DNA from: Bradyrhizobium sp. LTSP885
Lineage (GTDB): Bacteria > Pseudomonadota > Alphaproteobacteria > Rhizobiales > Xanthobacteraceae
Assembly (NCBI RefSeq): GCF_000938305.1
Contig: NZ_JYMT01000038.1
Coordinates: 380,136-444,135 of the forward strand
Length of the DNA: 64,000 nucleotides
Direction: 5' to 3'
The position numbers and the translations under genes are program-made. This document shows, in pieces, positions 25,694 to 34,736 of this stretch (within the stretch, counting starts at the first letter, position 1; each line of letters opens with the position of its first letter). Under the pieces are notes generated by a model. The model searched no databases. It worked only from the letters and a program-made list of their open reading frames with translations, and was not told where the DNA came from.

Positions 25694-25739
25694 GATTGCT
25701 CCTCTTGGGGATCGAGATCAGGTGAAGGTGAACGCGACA

Positions 25740-26183
25740 TCAGGCGGGAGGCGGCAGGAAATTGACCTCGTGCTCGGCGGCGATGCGCACCACCTGCTGC
25801 GGGTCCGGAACATTGTGGATGCGCTCGAACAACGTCTTCAGCGAGCGCGTCGGCGCCACCCAGAACAGGCTGGTCGCGGTCTCGCCCGATCGGTTGAAGA
25901 TTCCGTGCGGCAATCCCTTGGGCATGCGGACCAGGTCGCCGGCCCTGGCGACGAAATCCTTGCCGTCGAGCCACAAATCGTAGCGGCCGCTCAGGACGTA
26001 GACGAGTTCGTCCTGGGTCGGATGCACGTGCGGGGGCACGAAGGTGCCATCCGGAAATACGGCGTGCCAGGCCATCGAGGCTTCGGATTGCTGCTTGAGG
26101 GTGTAGGTCTGACCCAGGATGTTCCAGACGATGTCGTCAAAGCCTTCGCTGCTTGCCGTGACGCCGGGAGGCATGTCGGTCAT
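25740..26183 (-). CDS. Cupin domain protein
   Basis: A 147-residue single cupin. The metal-site motif 1 is PPHVHPTQDELVYVLSG, carrying His-His-Glu; motif 2 is MPKGLPHGIFN, supplying the last His. Such proteins bind Fe, Mn or Ni and may be dioxygenases, isomerases or sensors. The ATG at 26183 follows GAGGACACC; the longer open frame is not conserved. It lies between the hydrolase and MFS genes of the flavin-monooxygenase operon. A ring-opening or quercetinase-like oxygenase role is possible, but only the fold is certain. Confidence 0.82.
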   Translation of the reverse strand: MTDMPPGVTASSEGFDDIVWNILGQTYTLKQQSEASMAWHAVFPDGTFVPPHVHPTQDELVYVLSGRYDLWLDGKDFVARAGDLVRMPKGLPHGIFNRSGETATSLFWVAPTRSLKTLFERIHNVPDPQQVVRIAAEHEVNFLPPPA

Positions 26184-26223
26184 GGTGGTGTCCTCTGTTG
26201 TTGCGGGATTGCGATCGGCCGGT

Positions 26224-27027
26224 TCAGCCGGCGAGAAAATCGGTGACGTGACGCGCGGCTGCCGGCGTTTCCTCGAAGACGAGGTGCCCGGTCGCCGGCA
26301 CGAGAACGAGACGTCCGTCCGCAAGGCCGGCCATCCAGGCGTGCGCCTGGGCGGTCGGACGCAGGCGATCCTCGGCGCCCCACAGAACCAGGGTCGGTGC
26401 GCCGATCCGATGCAGCCAATGCGCGAGCTTCGGGTTGCCCTGCGGGTCGTTGCGGATCAGCTTGGCGAAACCTGTGACCTCGCGCCCAAGCCGCGCGTCG
26501 AATGCAGGATCGGGGGCTTGCGGGAAATAGCGCAGTGCCACCGCTGGATCGTGCGCGAGGTAGGACGGCAGCTCGTGCGGCGCGATCTCGAACAGCCCTG
26601 GTGCCGGCGCGTTGGCGACGACCAGCCCGGCGGGTGCGACCAGCACGAGCCGGCGCACCCGCTGCGGTTGGCGGATTGCGAATTCAGCGGCAAGCCAGCC
26701 GCCGAGGGAAAACCCGGCGAGGTCGAACCCGTCGAGACCGATCCGGTCGAACAGGTCCATATAGTGCAGGACATGGTCTTCGGCGGTGTCGATCGCATCT
26801 GCATCGCCGGAATCGCCAAAGCCGATATGATAGGGGATGATCACGGTGTGCCGCGTGGCCCATTCGCGCGCCATGTCGAAACCGGTGAAGGTGCCGGTGC
26901 CGTGCAGGAACACCAATGCCGGTCCGCTTCCGATGGTGTGGACGACCGTCCGCGCGCCGTTGATATCGTATTCCGAACGGGTGAAGCCGGTCAGGTCAGG
27001 CAAAGCCTTGGCGGCAGCATCAGGCAT
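26224..27027 (-). CDS. Alpha/beta hydrolase
   Basis: A 267-residue alpha/beta-hydrolase-fold enzyme. The oxyanion HG motif is FLHGTGTF (~residue 40), the nucleophile Ser is in GFSLGG (~115), the acid Asp in WGAEDRL and the catalytic His in TGHLVFEE. This arrangement is shared by meta-cleavage-product hydrolases (C-C bond hydrolases), lactonases and esterases. Its place downstream of an oxygenase and reductase suits hydrolysis of a ring-cleaved or ester intermediate. It is the third gene of the operon, 40 bases before the cupin. Confidence 0.85.
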   Translation of the reverse strand: MPDAAAKALPDLTGFTRSEYDINGARTVVHTIGSGPALVFLHGTGTFTGFDMAREWATRHTVIIPYHIGFGDSGDADAIDTAEDHVLHYMDLFDRIGLDGFDLAGFSLGGWLAAEFAIRQPQRVRRLVLVAPAGLVVANAPAPGLFEIAPHELPSYLAHDPAVALRYFPQAPDPAFDARLGREVTGFAKLIRNDPQGNPKLAHWLHRIGAPTLVLWGAEDRLRPTAQAHAWMAGLADGRLVLVPATGHLVFEETPAAARHVTDFLAG

Positions 27028-27081
27028 GGTCGAAGTCTCCGGTTGAAGGCGGCAAGGCCGGGCATTGGGTGTCGAGATTAT

Positions 27082-27630
27082 TCATGCGGCGTCGGCGCGA
27101 CGGCCCCTCAAGAGAGCGGCTAACTGTTCGGCTGCGTTGGCGATTCGTGCGGTGATCATCGGGGCCAGCGCTTCGCCGGGCGCGAGCTCGCCGCGGCTGG
27201 CGTAGATTGCGGTCGACACCGTGCAGGCTTCGAAGAAGCCGAACAGCGGGCGCAGCTGATGCTCCACCACCAGGGAGTGGCGCAGCCCGCCGCCGACGGC
27301 CGTCAGCACCACGGGACGATTGCGCAGGGTGCTGGGCTCGATCAGGTCGAATACGTGCTTGAACAAGCCTGGATAGGAGCCCTGGAAGACGGGACAGCCG
27401 ATCACAAGGCCATCGGCGCGCTCGATCGCTTCGATCACAGTGCGAGCGTTGTCATCGAGCGTAGTGCGGCTGAATGCGGCGATGCCGGGACCGGCATCGA
27501 CCAGATCAAGAACGTCGAAGGTGAGGGGATGCCGTGCGCTCAACTCCGCGCCGACAGCTTCCACCAGCGCGCGCGCCTTGGACGGCCGCGAGGTGTTGCC
27601 GCAGAAGCCGACGATGCGGGGCTTCGTCAC
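27082..27630 (-). CDS. NAD(P)H-dependent FMN reductase (MsuE-like)
   Basis: A 182-residue flavodoxin-like reductase. The phosphate loop is GFCGNTSRPSKA near the N-terminus and the flavin-contacting GCPVFQGSYPGLFKHVFD lies near residue 80. Such proteins supply reduced FMN to two-component monooxygenases. The GTG at 27630 behind GAGGATGACCAC is the best start; a longer open frame from 27729 reaches into the monooxygenase gene and has no family similarity. It is separated by 29 bases from the monooxygenase gene, its presumed partner. Confidence 0.85.
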   Translation of the reverse strand: MTKPRIVGFCGNTSRPSKARALVEAVGAELSARHPLTFDVLDLVDAGPGIAAFSRTTLDDNARTVIEAIERADGLVIGCPVFQGSYPGLFKHVFDLIEPSTLRNRPVVLTAVGGGLRHSLVVEHQLRPLFGFFEACTVSTAIYASRGELAPGEALAPMITARIANAAEQLAALLRGRRADAA

Positions 27631-27659
27631 GTGGTCATCCTCATGTCTCGATGACCGGC

Positions 27660-28892
27660 TCAGCCCGTGACCCCGAACACGGTCCATTGCGATCCCGGCG
27701 CGGGAAGGCCGAGCAAAGCGCGCCCGCATTCCTCGACGATCTGGTCGGCCATCAGGATGTGCTGCGTCCCCGAGTGGATGTCGCGATAGAAGCGCTGCAT
27801 CGGCGTGTTGTGCAGCGAGGCGCCACGCGCGGCGCGGTGTGCGAAGGTGCCGACGTCGGAAATCACGTCATGAACGTGGCGCAGCGACAGCTTGATCATC
27901 GTCATCTGGTCGAGCGTCGGGGCTTCGCCGCGCGCGCAGCTCTCCGACACCTCGCGCCAGGTCTCGTGCACCAGCGCCCGCGCGGCGCGAAAGCGCGCCT
28001 CGACCTGGGCGAACTGGAACTTGAAGCTCGCGCTCTCGCTCGACTTGCCGAAAGCATCCTGGCGCTGCACGATGACCTTCACGAGTTCGTCGAGCATGCG
28101 ACGCCCGACGCCGACCGCCCAGCCGGAATGAGCCCAGGCACTGTAGCCGGCAAGGCCGAGCGCGCCCTGCACGCCGCCGCGGCGGGGTGCGCCGATGTCG
28201 AAGTCGTAGGTCATGTGGGTCGGCACAAACAGCTCGGTGCCTTCGCTGATCGTGTAGTCGAAGCTGCCGGTGGCGCGCAGGCCGAGCACATCCCAATTGC
28301 CCATCAGCCTGATGGTCGCGCGCGGATGGTGGGTGACGACGATCTTGGGCTGGCCGTTGGGGCCGATCACCATGTCCTTGCCAGTCGGATCGGTGACGAA
28401 GCAGCCGGAATGCACCCATTCAGCGTGCTGGATGCCGCTGCCATAGGCCCAATTGCCGCGGATCATGTAGCCACCCTCGACCGGTCGGGCAAAGCCGCGC
28501 GGCACGCCGTTTCCGGCGATGGTGATGTCGGGGCCGTTAGCGAAGACCGTCTTGATACCTTCGTCCTCGACATAGATGGCGAGGGTGGTGCCTTCCATGT
28601 TGTTGCCGATTACGCACCAGCCGGCCGAAGCGTGGGCATAGGACAGACGTTCGATCACCGTCATCGCATCGAATGGCAGCAATTCCGCGCCGCCGACCTG
28701 TTTCGGAAACAGTATGGTATAGATGCCGGCCTTGCGCAGCGCGGCGACCACGTCGTCGGTGAGATAGCCCTGGGCCTCGGCGTCGCCTGCCCTGGATTCC
28801 ACCAGGGGCAACAGCGCGTCGAGACGGGCGTGAAACTCGGCGGCTGTCGTGGTGCCGAAGGGTTTGGTGGCGCGCTGAGCAGACACGTTCAT
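27660..28892 (-). CDS. Two-component flavin-dependent monooxygenase (acyl-CoA dehydrogenase fold)
   Basis: A 410-residue protein of the group D flavin monooxygenases (DszC, HsaA, indole-oxygenase and SfnB relatives). It is built on the acyl-CoA dehydrogenase fold but takes FMNH2 from a separate reductase. The helical N-domain covers ~residues 15-125, the beta domain ~125-235 (ATIRLMGNWDVLGLRATGS) and the C-terminal four-helix domain the rest. The acyl-CoA dehydrogenase catalytic Glu is not evident. GGAG precedes the ATG at 28892. It is the first gene of a five-gene operon. Hydroxylation of an aromatic or heteroaromatic compound is likely; the substrate is unknown. Confidence 0.85.
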   Translation of the reverse strand: MNVSAQRATKPFGTTTAAEFHARLDALLPLVESRAGDAEAQGYLTDDVVAALRKAGIYTILFPKQVGGAELLPFDAMTVIERLSYAHASAGWCVIGNNMEGTTLAIYVEDEGIKTVFANGPDITIAGNGVPRGFARPVEGGYMIRGNWAYGSGIQHAEWVHSGCFVTDPTGKDMVIGPNGQPKIVVTHHPRATIRLMGNWDVLGLRATGSFDYTISEGTELFVPTHMTYDFDIGAPRRGGVQGALGLAGYSAWAHSGWAVGVGRRMLDELVKVIVQRQDAFGKSSESASFKFQFAQVEARFRAARALVHETWREVSESCARGEAPTLDQMTMIKLSLRHVHDVISDVGTFAHRAARGASLHNTPMQRFYRDIHSGTQHILMADQIVEECGRALLGLPAPGSQWTVFGVTG

Positions 28893-29360
28893 GGTCGATA
28901 TCTCCACGTCAGGATCGATCCCGTCGCGTTCACCGATCGGTGGCGCGGAGCGGGTGGTTGAAACCGGATGGCAGGAGCCCACCGATCCCGGGCACGACTC
29001 TGCCTTCGCCCGCCAGGCATTGGGCGGGCGGGCGAGAAAGTGCACCTGCGATCGATGTCGGCGTGTCCCGCCGGATCGCGCGATCACGAGACGGCGGTCG
29101 GAGCCGGCACTCGGGCGTCGCGCGATTGCGATGTCAGGATCGTAGGAGACGGCTCGGCAACCCGGCAATCCCCCGGCATGGGGGGTATTCGCGGCCGTGG
29201 CCTGCGGCAGGGCCGAGAAGAAGCGCTGCTGCCGCTTCTTTTCGCTTGACCAATCGTAAGGCAGCGCAGAAATTTTAAGCCTATAAGATCCGTCAACGGC
29301 GCACATGTCCTGGGGCAGATTCCTGGAGGCCGGTGCAGCGCGAGCGCGCAAGGAGTGGCG
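28893..29360. other. 468-base divergent promoter region, monooxygenase operon / LuxR gene
   Basis: No gene is supported here. Open frames on both strands lack coding character. The only AT-rich patch, at 29264-29290 (GAAATTTTAAGCCTATAAGATC), is the most promoter-like stretch and probably serves the LuxR gene. A region rich in short GC inverted repeats (about 28980-29200) lies between it and the monooxygenase start. No clear lux-box-like palindrome is visible. Confidence 0.45.
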
Positions 29361-30155
29361 GTGCCAGCGGGACGAATGCAGTTGGATCATCTGCGCGAGC
29401 GCCGGCTCGCCGATGGACTCATGTCCATCGCGGAGAGCCGGTCGGTGCGCGGTTTAGGCGTCGCCTGCTGCTCGGCGATCAGCAGCCTGACTGGATCTCC
29501 GACTGTCGGCCTCTATCTGCTCGACGGCGCCGAGCCGGAACTGGTCTACAGCCGCCATGTCGCGGAAGGCCTGCTCGACAATTACAAAGCGGGTTTCTGG
29601 AAGCGTGATCCCGTGCTCGACTGCATTCTGACCCGAAGCCGCGTCGTCGATGGCGCATCGCTGCTTGGTTCGGAGCATTGGCCGCGCAGCGCGTCGTTCG
29701 AGATGTTGAGAGAATGGGGCTTCAGCTACAACATGGGCGGGCCCCTGCGGTGCGGCCACAAGATCATTGGCGTGCTGTTCACCGCGACGATGGATGCCGA
29801 AGCTCCGTATACCCCGCTGCTGCGGCAGCGGATGGACATGCTGTGCCGGGCAGGCTCGCTGGCCGTGACGAATATGATGAATTCAGGTGAGCTCGAGCAG
29901 AGCCGCGACGCCATCATGCTGCCCGAGCGCGCGGTGTCGCCGTCGCCGGCCATGCTCTCGCTGCGGCTCCCGCCACGTTCCGCGGATGTCGCGGTCCGGA
30001 TTTGCCGCGGCCAGACCAACAAGGAAATAGCGCGCGAGATGGGCATCTCGGATCAAACCGTCAAGGAACACGTCGCCAATCTCTGTCGGCGGTTTGGCGC
30101 GCATAACCGCACGGAATTGGCCGCGTGCCTGTTGCGCGATAGCTCGCGCCACTGA
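29361..30155 (+). CDS. LuxR family regulator with autoinducer-binding-like domain (LuxR solo)
   Basis: A 264-residue regulator. The N-terminal ~170 residues resemble the autoinducer-binding domain, with the hallmark cluster YKAGFWKRDPVLD and the downstream WGFSYNMGGPL. The C-terminal LuxR helix-turn-helix is at about residues 205-255 (ICRGQTNKEIAREMGISDQT). The GTG at 29361 with AAGGAG 5 bases before is the best start; the ATG at 29376 is the alternative. No luxI synthase is in the window, so it is a solo. Divergent from the flavin-monooxygenase operon, it probably activates it in response to a small molecule, perhaps the substrate itself. Confidence 0.83.
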   Translation: MPAGRMQLDHLRERRLADGLMSIAESRSVRGLGVACCSAISSLTGSPTVGLYLLDGAEPELVYSRHVAEGLLDNYKAGFWKRDPVLDCILTRSRVVDGASLLGSEHWPRSASFEMLREWGFSYNMGGPLRCGHKIIGVLFTATMDAEAPYTPLLRQRMDMLCRAGSLAVTNMMNSGELEQSRDAIMLPERAVSPSPAMLSLRLPPRSADVAVRICRGQTNKEIAREMGISDQTVKEHVANLCRRFGAHNRTELAACLLRDSSRH

Positions 30156-30429
30156 GCATTTCGAGCAAAGGCCCGGCCCGGACTTGATCCGCGGGACCAA
30201 TCGGATGTTGCACTCATTCTGAGCAGTGGCGGCAAAGACGATGCTGTGATGCCTTTGTCAACACCGCTTTGCCTAATCATTCTCCACACGCCCATTTGCC
30301 TGCGCGCTACTCGCCCGTCGCGAAAATTGAAATACGTGCTTTGCCGACGGGGGATGGGGTAAACGCCGAATAACACATTCCCCGCGAGCGCCCGACACTG
30401 TCTTGAACTTCCAGCGGGGGCTAAGCAAA

Positions 30430-31755
30430 ATGGCGGTCAAGGACAAAAGTGACGCGGGCAAATCCACCAAGGGCGTCAGCCGGCGGTCATTGCTGAAGGC
30501 AGGTGCCGCGGTCGCCGGCGCGGCGATCGGAACCGATGCCGTGACCGGATTTCCCACGATCTGGGCGCAGGAGATCAAGGACATCGAGTTGCGCCATGTC
30601 GGCGTGTCGTACTCCGTCGTGAAGGCGATCGGCGATCAGGCAGCCAAGGATCTCGGTTTCAAGGTCACGATGCAGAACCTTGACACATCGGCGGCCATCA
30701 ATCGCTTCATCACTCAGCCCAACAGCGTCGACATCGCGGATCTCGAGGGCTGGCAGGCCAAGCTTGCCGCCAAGCGCGGCGTGATCCAGGGCATCTCGGC
30801 CAAGAAGATCAAGGAGTTCGATAACTTCCTTCCAATCTTCACAAAGGGCGAACTCGATGGTCACAAGATTCCGCGCCAGGGAATTTCGCCCTATGAGGCG
30901 CTCTATATCGAGAAGCCCGACTCCACCGACCTGCATGACGGCGTCACCGAATGGTTGACCAACGTCCCGCAGGTTTATAACGCGGATTCGATCGGCTATC
31001 GGCCGGATCTCGTCGGCCACACCGTGACTCAATGGAAGGATCTGATCGATCCGAAATTCAAGGGCAAGGCCGCCATTCTTGACGTCCCCGCGATCGGCAT
31101 CATGGATGCCGCGCTGTGCTTTGAAAGCGCCGGGCTGATCAAGTACGGCAACAAGGGAAACATGACGAAGAAGGAGATCGACTTCACTTGCGACAAGCTG
31201 ATCGAACTGAAGAAGGCCGGCCAGTTTCGCGCAACCTGGACCACGTTCGACCAATCGGTTCAGTTGATGGCGGCCGGAGAAGTCGTGATCCAGTCGATGT
31301 GGTCGCCGGCCGTCGCGGCCGTTCGGGTCAAGCAGGTTCCCTGCGTTTATGCGCCTGTCAATTTCAAGGACGGCAAGGAAGGCTACCGTGGCTGGTGCAA
31401 CGGCATGGGGCTAATGAAGCATCTCACCGGCAAAAAGCTCGATGCCGCCTACGAATACATGAATTGGTACATGTCGGGCTGGCAGGGCGCATTCGTCAGC
31501 CGCTACGGCTACTACAGCCCGGTGCCTTCGACCGCGAAGAAATTCATGACGCCGGCGGAATACACATTCTGGTACGAGGGAAAACCGGCTCCCGAGCCCG
31601 TGACCGACCCGTATGGTGTCCCGATGGAGGCGGCCGGTACGGTTCGCGACGGCGGTTCGTTCGTTGAACGCGTCACCAACATCTCGTGCTGGAACACGCT
31701 GATGGACGAGTCGGCGTACATGAACAAGCGCTGGAACGATTTCAAGGTCGCCTGA
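30430..31755 (+). CDS. ABC transporter substrate-binding protein, Tat-exported (spermidine/putrescine type)
   Basis: A 441-residue extracellular solute-binding protein of the PotD/PotF-like family 1. A twin-arginine signal is clear at residues ~17-45 (GVSRRSLLKAGAAVAGAAIG), so it is exported folded. The mature region includes LEGWQAKLA, YNADSIGYRPD and SMWSPAVAAVR, typical cleft segments. The ATG at 30430 follows GCGGGGGC; a TTG at 30403 would add nine residues. It heads a four-gene transporter operon (binding protein, two permeases, ATPase) that runs into a MetX-like gene. The family takes polyamines, opines, thiamine and other organic cations; the substrate is not resolved. Confidence 0.87.
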   Translation: MAVKDKSDAGKSTKGVSRRSLLKAGAAVAGAAIGTDAVTGFPTIWAQEIKDIELRHVGVSYSVVKAIGDQAAKDLGFKVTMQNLDTSAAINRFITQPNSVDIADLEGWQAKLAAKRGVIQGISAKKIKEFDNFLPIFTKGELDGHKIPRQGISPYEALYIEKPDSTDLHDGVTEWLTNVPQVYNADSIGYRPDLVGHTVTQWKDLIDPKFKGKAAILDVPAIGIMDAALCFESAGLIKYGNKGNMTKKEIDFTCDKLIELKKAGQFRATWTTFDQSVQLMAAGEVVIQSMWSPAVAAVRVKQVPCVYAPVNFKDGKEGYRGWCNGMGLMKHLTGKKLDAAYEYMNWYMSGWQGAFVSRYGYYSPVPSTAKKFMTPAEYTFWYEGKPAPEPVTDPYGVPMEAAGTVRDGGSFVERVTNISCWNTLMDESAYMNKRWNDFKVA

Positions 31756-31828
31756 CCAGGACCGTCATCGTCGGGGCAGTCGGCCGCAAGTCGGCTGGCG
31801 AGGTGAGTCGATTTTCCAGAGAAGTTTC

Positions 31829-32692
31829 ATGAGAGTATCTCGATCGACCATTAGCTGGCTGTATGTGTCGCCACTGATGTTCGTGCTGATCCCGTTCTTT
31901 GTCCTGCCCATTCTGGTGGTGCTGGTCGCCAGCGTGTTCGAGACCGACGGCTTCGGCGGCTTGATCCCGACCTTCACCTTGGCCAACTACGCCACGGTGC
32001 TGACCTCGGGTCTCACCTTCAATCTCTATCTCGCGACGGTGAAATTCACCGTCCTCACCTGGTTCTTCACGCTGCTGCTCGGCTTCTTCGTCGCCTACTT
32101 CCTGGTCTTCCATGTCCGCAATCCGCTGCTCGCGATCGGCCTCTTCCTGATCTGCACGGTGCCGTTCTGGACGTCGAACATCATCAGAATGATTTCCTGG
32201 ATTCCGCTGCTGGGCAAGGAAGGCCTGATCAATTCCGCGCTGCTGCGGATCGGCCTGATCCGTGAGCCGCTCGAATTCCTGCTTTACTCCGGATTTGCGG
32301 TCGTCGTCGCCTATGTGCATCAGCTCACGATCTTCATGATCGTGCCGATCTTCAATTCGATGGCCCGCATCGACAAGCGCGTCGTCGAGGCCGCGATCGA
32401 CGCGGGGGCCAGCCGCTTCGATATCATGCGCTTGATCATCGTGCCTCTGTCCAAGAGCGGGATCGCCTTGGGTTCCATCTTCGTGGCATCGATTGTCATG
32501 GGTGATTTCTTCGTCACCAAGGTGATGTCCGGCGGCGGCTCCGCATCGGTGGTGAGCGCGTTCTACGAGGACATTTCGGTGCTGCAATATCCGGGAGCGG
32601 CGGCGAGCGCGATCGTCTTGACGGTCGTGTTGCTGGCGATGGTTGCCCTGATCCTGCGCACCGTCGATATAAGAAAAGAAATCACCCGATGA
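31829..32692 (+). CDS. ABC transporter permease (PotB type)
   Basis: A 287-residue inner-membrane permease with about six helices. The EAA loop is near residues 185-205 (VVEAAIDAGASRFDIMRLIIVPLSKSG has the EAA-x3-G core). It has the short N-terminal cytoplasmic stretch (MRVSRSTISWLY) usual for PotB/PotH. Its last four bases overlap the next permease gene (ATGA). It forms a heterodimer with the product at 32689. Confidence 0.9.
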   Translation: MRVSRSTISWLYVSPLMFVLIPFFVLPILVVLVASVFETDGFGGLIPTFTLANYATVLTSGLTFNLYLATVKFTVLTWFFTLLLGFFVAYFLVFHVRNPLLAIGLFLICTVPFWTSNIIRMISWIPLLGKEGLINSALLRIGLIREPLEFLLYSGFAVVVAYVHQLTIFMIVPIFNSMARIDKRVVEAAIDAGASRFDIMRLIIVPLSKSGIALGSIFVASIVMGDFFVTKVMSGGGSASVVSAFYEDISVLQYPGAAASAIVLTVVLLAMVALILRTVDIRKEITR

Positions 32693-33576
32693 GTACGGCG
32701 CCGCAGGCGGTCACGATGGCTGACGAGCGTATGACGAAGCGGGCGATCGCACCCAGCCGTGGCGGACGGCCGTGGACCTTCTACCTGCTGGCGACGCTGT
32801 TCACGTGCTACGTCGTCGCGCTCTACGGTCCGATGATCTGCATTTACATCCTGTCGTTCCAGGACGTGCGCGGCGGCCTGGTATTCCCGATGAAGGGGCT
32901 GTCACTGCACTGGTTCGTCGATCTGTTCACGCAGGTGAGAACCGGCGACGTCAAGGGCGCGTTCGATCGCTCCATCAAGCTCGCGATCGTGGTGACTGTT
33001 ATCACGGTGGTAGTTTCATTCATGGCGGCGATGGCTTTCCGCCGGCGCTTCCCGGGCGACAATATCGTGTTCGCGTTGATGATCGGCAGCCTGGTGGCGC
33101 CGGGCCTGGTGTTGGGCATCGGTGTCGGACTGCTGTTCAACGCGATCGGCATCGAAACGTCCCCCTATGCGTCGGCTCTCGGTGCGCAACTCTCCTGGAC
33201 GCTGCCGTTCGGCGTGCTGGTGATGTTCGCCGTGATGTCGCGTTTCAATCCGGCCTGGGAGGAGGCGGCGCGCGATCTCGGTGCTACGGCGTGGCAAACG
33301 ATTCGCCTTGTGATCATTCCCGTTCTGGCGCCTGGTCTGGTGGCCGTCGCATTGTTCGGCTTCACGCTGTCCTACGACGAGTTTGCGCGAACGCTTCAGA
33401 CCGCCGGTCCCCAAAACACCCTGCCACTTGAGATATGGAGCATGACGCTCAACGTCACGTCACCGTCTCTCTATGCGCTCGGCACCGTGACCACGATCAT
33501 CTCGTTCTTGATCATTGGTGCGGCACTGGGAACTATCGTATTCATTCAAAGACGTCGGGGCGCTCGCGCGTCCTGA
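32689..33576 (+). CDS. ABC transporter permease (PotC type)
   Basis: A 295-residue inner-membrane permease with a ~28-residue polar leader and six helices. The EAA loop is at WEEAARDLGATAWQTIRLV (~residue 190). A PotC-like periplasmic segment FQDVRGGLVFPMKG precedes helix 2. It starts by a 4-base overlap with the previous permease gene and ends 14 bases before the ATPase gene. Confidence 0.9.
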   Translation: MSTAPQAVTMADERMTKRAIAPSRGGRPWTFYLLATLFTCYVVALYGPMICIYILSFQDVRGGLVFPMKGLSLHWFVDLFTQVRTGDVKGAFDRSIKLAIVVTVITVVVSFMAAMAFRRRFPGDNIVFALMIGSLVAPGLVLGIGVGLLFNAIGIETSPYASALGAQLSWTLPFGVLVMFAVMSRFNPAWEEAARDLGATAWQTIRLVIIPVLAPGLVAVALFGFTLSYDEFARTLQTAGPQNTLPLEIWSMTLNVTSPSLYALGTVTTIISFLIIGAALGTIVFIQRRRGARAS

Positions 33577-33590
33577 TCGGAGACCAAGCC

Positions 33591-34712
33591 ATGGCGGTTC
33601 TGCGCGGTGACATCGAACTCGCCGGCCTGACAAAGAGTTATGACGGCGTACACACGGTTGTGCAGGGCATCAACCTGAAGATTCCCGATGGTGCCTATTG
33701 CTGCTTTCTCGGCCCATCCGGCTGCGGCAAGACCACGATTCTGCGCATGATCGCCGGACACGAAGATCCGACCGACGGCGAGATTCTGATCGGCGGCGAA
33801 AACGTGGTGGGATTGCCGCCGGTCACGCGCGGTACGGCGATGATGTTTCAATCCTACGCGCTGTTCCCGCATCTGAGCGTGCGGGACAACGTCGCGTTTG
33901 CGCTGCGCATCCGCGGCCTGTCGAAGGCGGATCGTTACCGGAAAACCGATGCGATGCTCGAGAAGGTTCGGCTTTCGGAGCTGGCCGACCGGCTGCCGGC
34001 CCAACTCTCCGGCGGCCAGCAACAGCGTGTCGCGCTGGCGCGTGCCGCCATCACCGAGCCCCGGGTGCTGCTGCTGGACGAGCCGCTTTCCGCGCTCGAC
34101 GAGCAGTTGCGGGTGCGGATGCGGCTTGAGCTGCAGCGAATGCAGCGCGACCTCGGCATCACCTTCGTGCACGTCACCCATTCGCAGCTCGAGGCTATCG
34201 CACTGGCCGATATGGTCGTCGTGATGGACCGCGGAGAGATCAAGCAGGCCGGCCCGGCGCGAGACGTCTATGCGGCGCCGCGAGATCGCTATGTGGCCGA
34301 GTTCCTGGGTGGGCAGAACGTGTTCTCCGGCCGTGTCGATGCCATCAAGGACAATCTCGTCAGCTTCGCAGCGCCGCAGATGAAGCATGTCGCCGTCCCA
34401 GCGGGTTCGTCGCGTGTCGGCAAGGGCGACATCATCGACGTCGCGGTCCGTCGGGATGATGTCGATCTGATCCGGCCGGGCATTGATCTGGCGCCTGACA
34501 CCTCGTCGTTGGCGAGCCGGGTGCTGGCGGTCGAATATCAGGGCAACTTCGTCAAGGTCATGCTGGACGCGACCGGTGAAGACGAGTTCGTCGCCTATGT
34601 TCCCGAACGGGTGTTCTTCCGCGATCCCTATACGATCGGCGATGTCGTTCAGGCGACGTGGCCGTGTCACCTCGCGCGGCTGCTTGCCAAAACGACTTCA
34701 CCAACTGCGTAA
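33591..34712 (+). CDS. ABC transporter ATP-binding protein (PotA type)
   Basis: A 373-residue ATPase. Walker A is GPSGCGKTT (~residue 42), the Q-loop is in MMFQSYALFPHL, the signature LSGGQQQRVALAR (~137), Walker B LLLDEPLSALD (~160) and the switch His in VHVTHSQLEA. The C-terminal ~110 residues form a TOBE/OB domain (GDIIDVAVRRDDVDL) as in PotA/FbpC. The ATG at 33591 fits the family N-terminus, whereas the open frame from 33435 overlaps the permease. It powers the two permeases upstream. Confidence 0.9.
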   Translation: MAVLRGDIELAGLTKSYDGVHTVVQGINLKIPDGAYCCFLGPSGCGKTTILRMIAGHEDPTDGEILIGGENVVGLPPVTRGTAMMFQSYALFPHLSVRDNVAFALRIRGLSKADRYRKTDAMLEKVRLSELADRLPAQLSGGQQQRVALARAAITEPRVLLLDEPLSALDEQLRVRMRLELQRMQRDLGITFVHVTHSQLEAIALADMVVVMDRGEIKQAGPARDVYAAPRDRYVAEFLGGQNVFSGRVDAIKDNLVSFAAPQMKHVAVPAGSSRVGKGDIIDVAVRRDDVDLIRPGIDLAPDTSSLASRVLAVEYQGNFVKVMLDATGEDEFVAYVPERVFFRDPYTIGDVVQATWPCHLARLLAKTTSPTA

Positions 34713-34736
34713 ACTCAAAACCAGAGAGGGACTTCC

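Noticed and set aside
28893..29390. N-terminal extension of the flavin monooxygenase
   Set aside because: The ATG at 28892 has GGAG and starts the conserved fold; upstream residues are low complexity and overlap the LuxR promoter.
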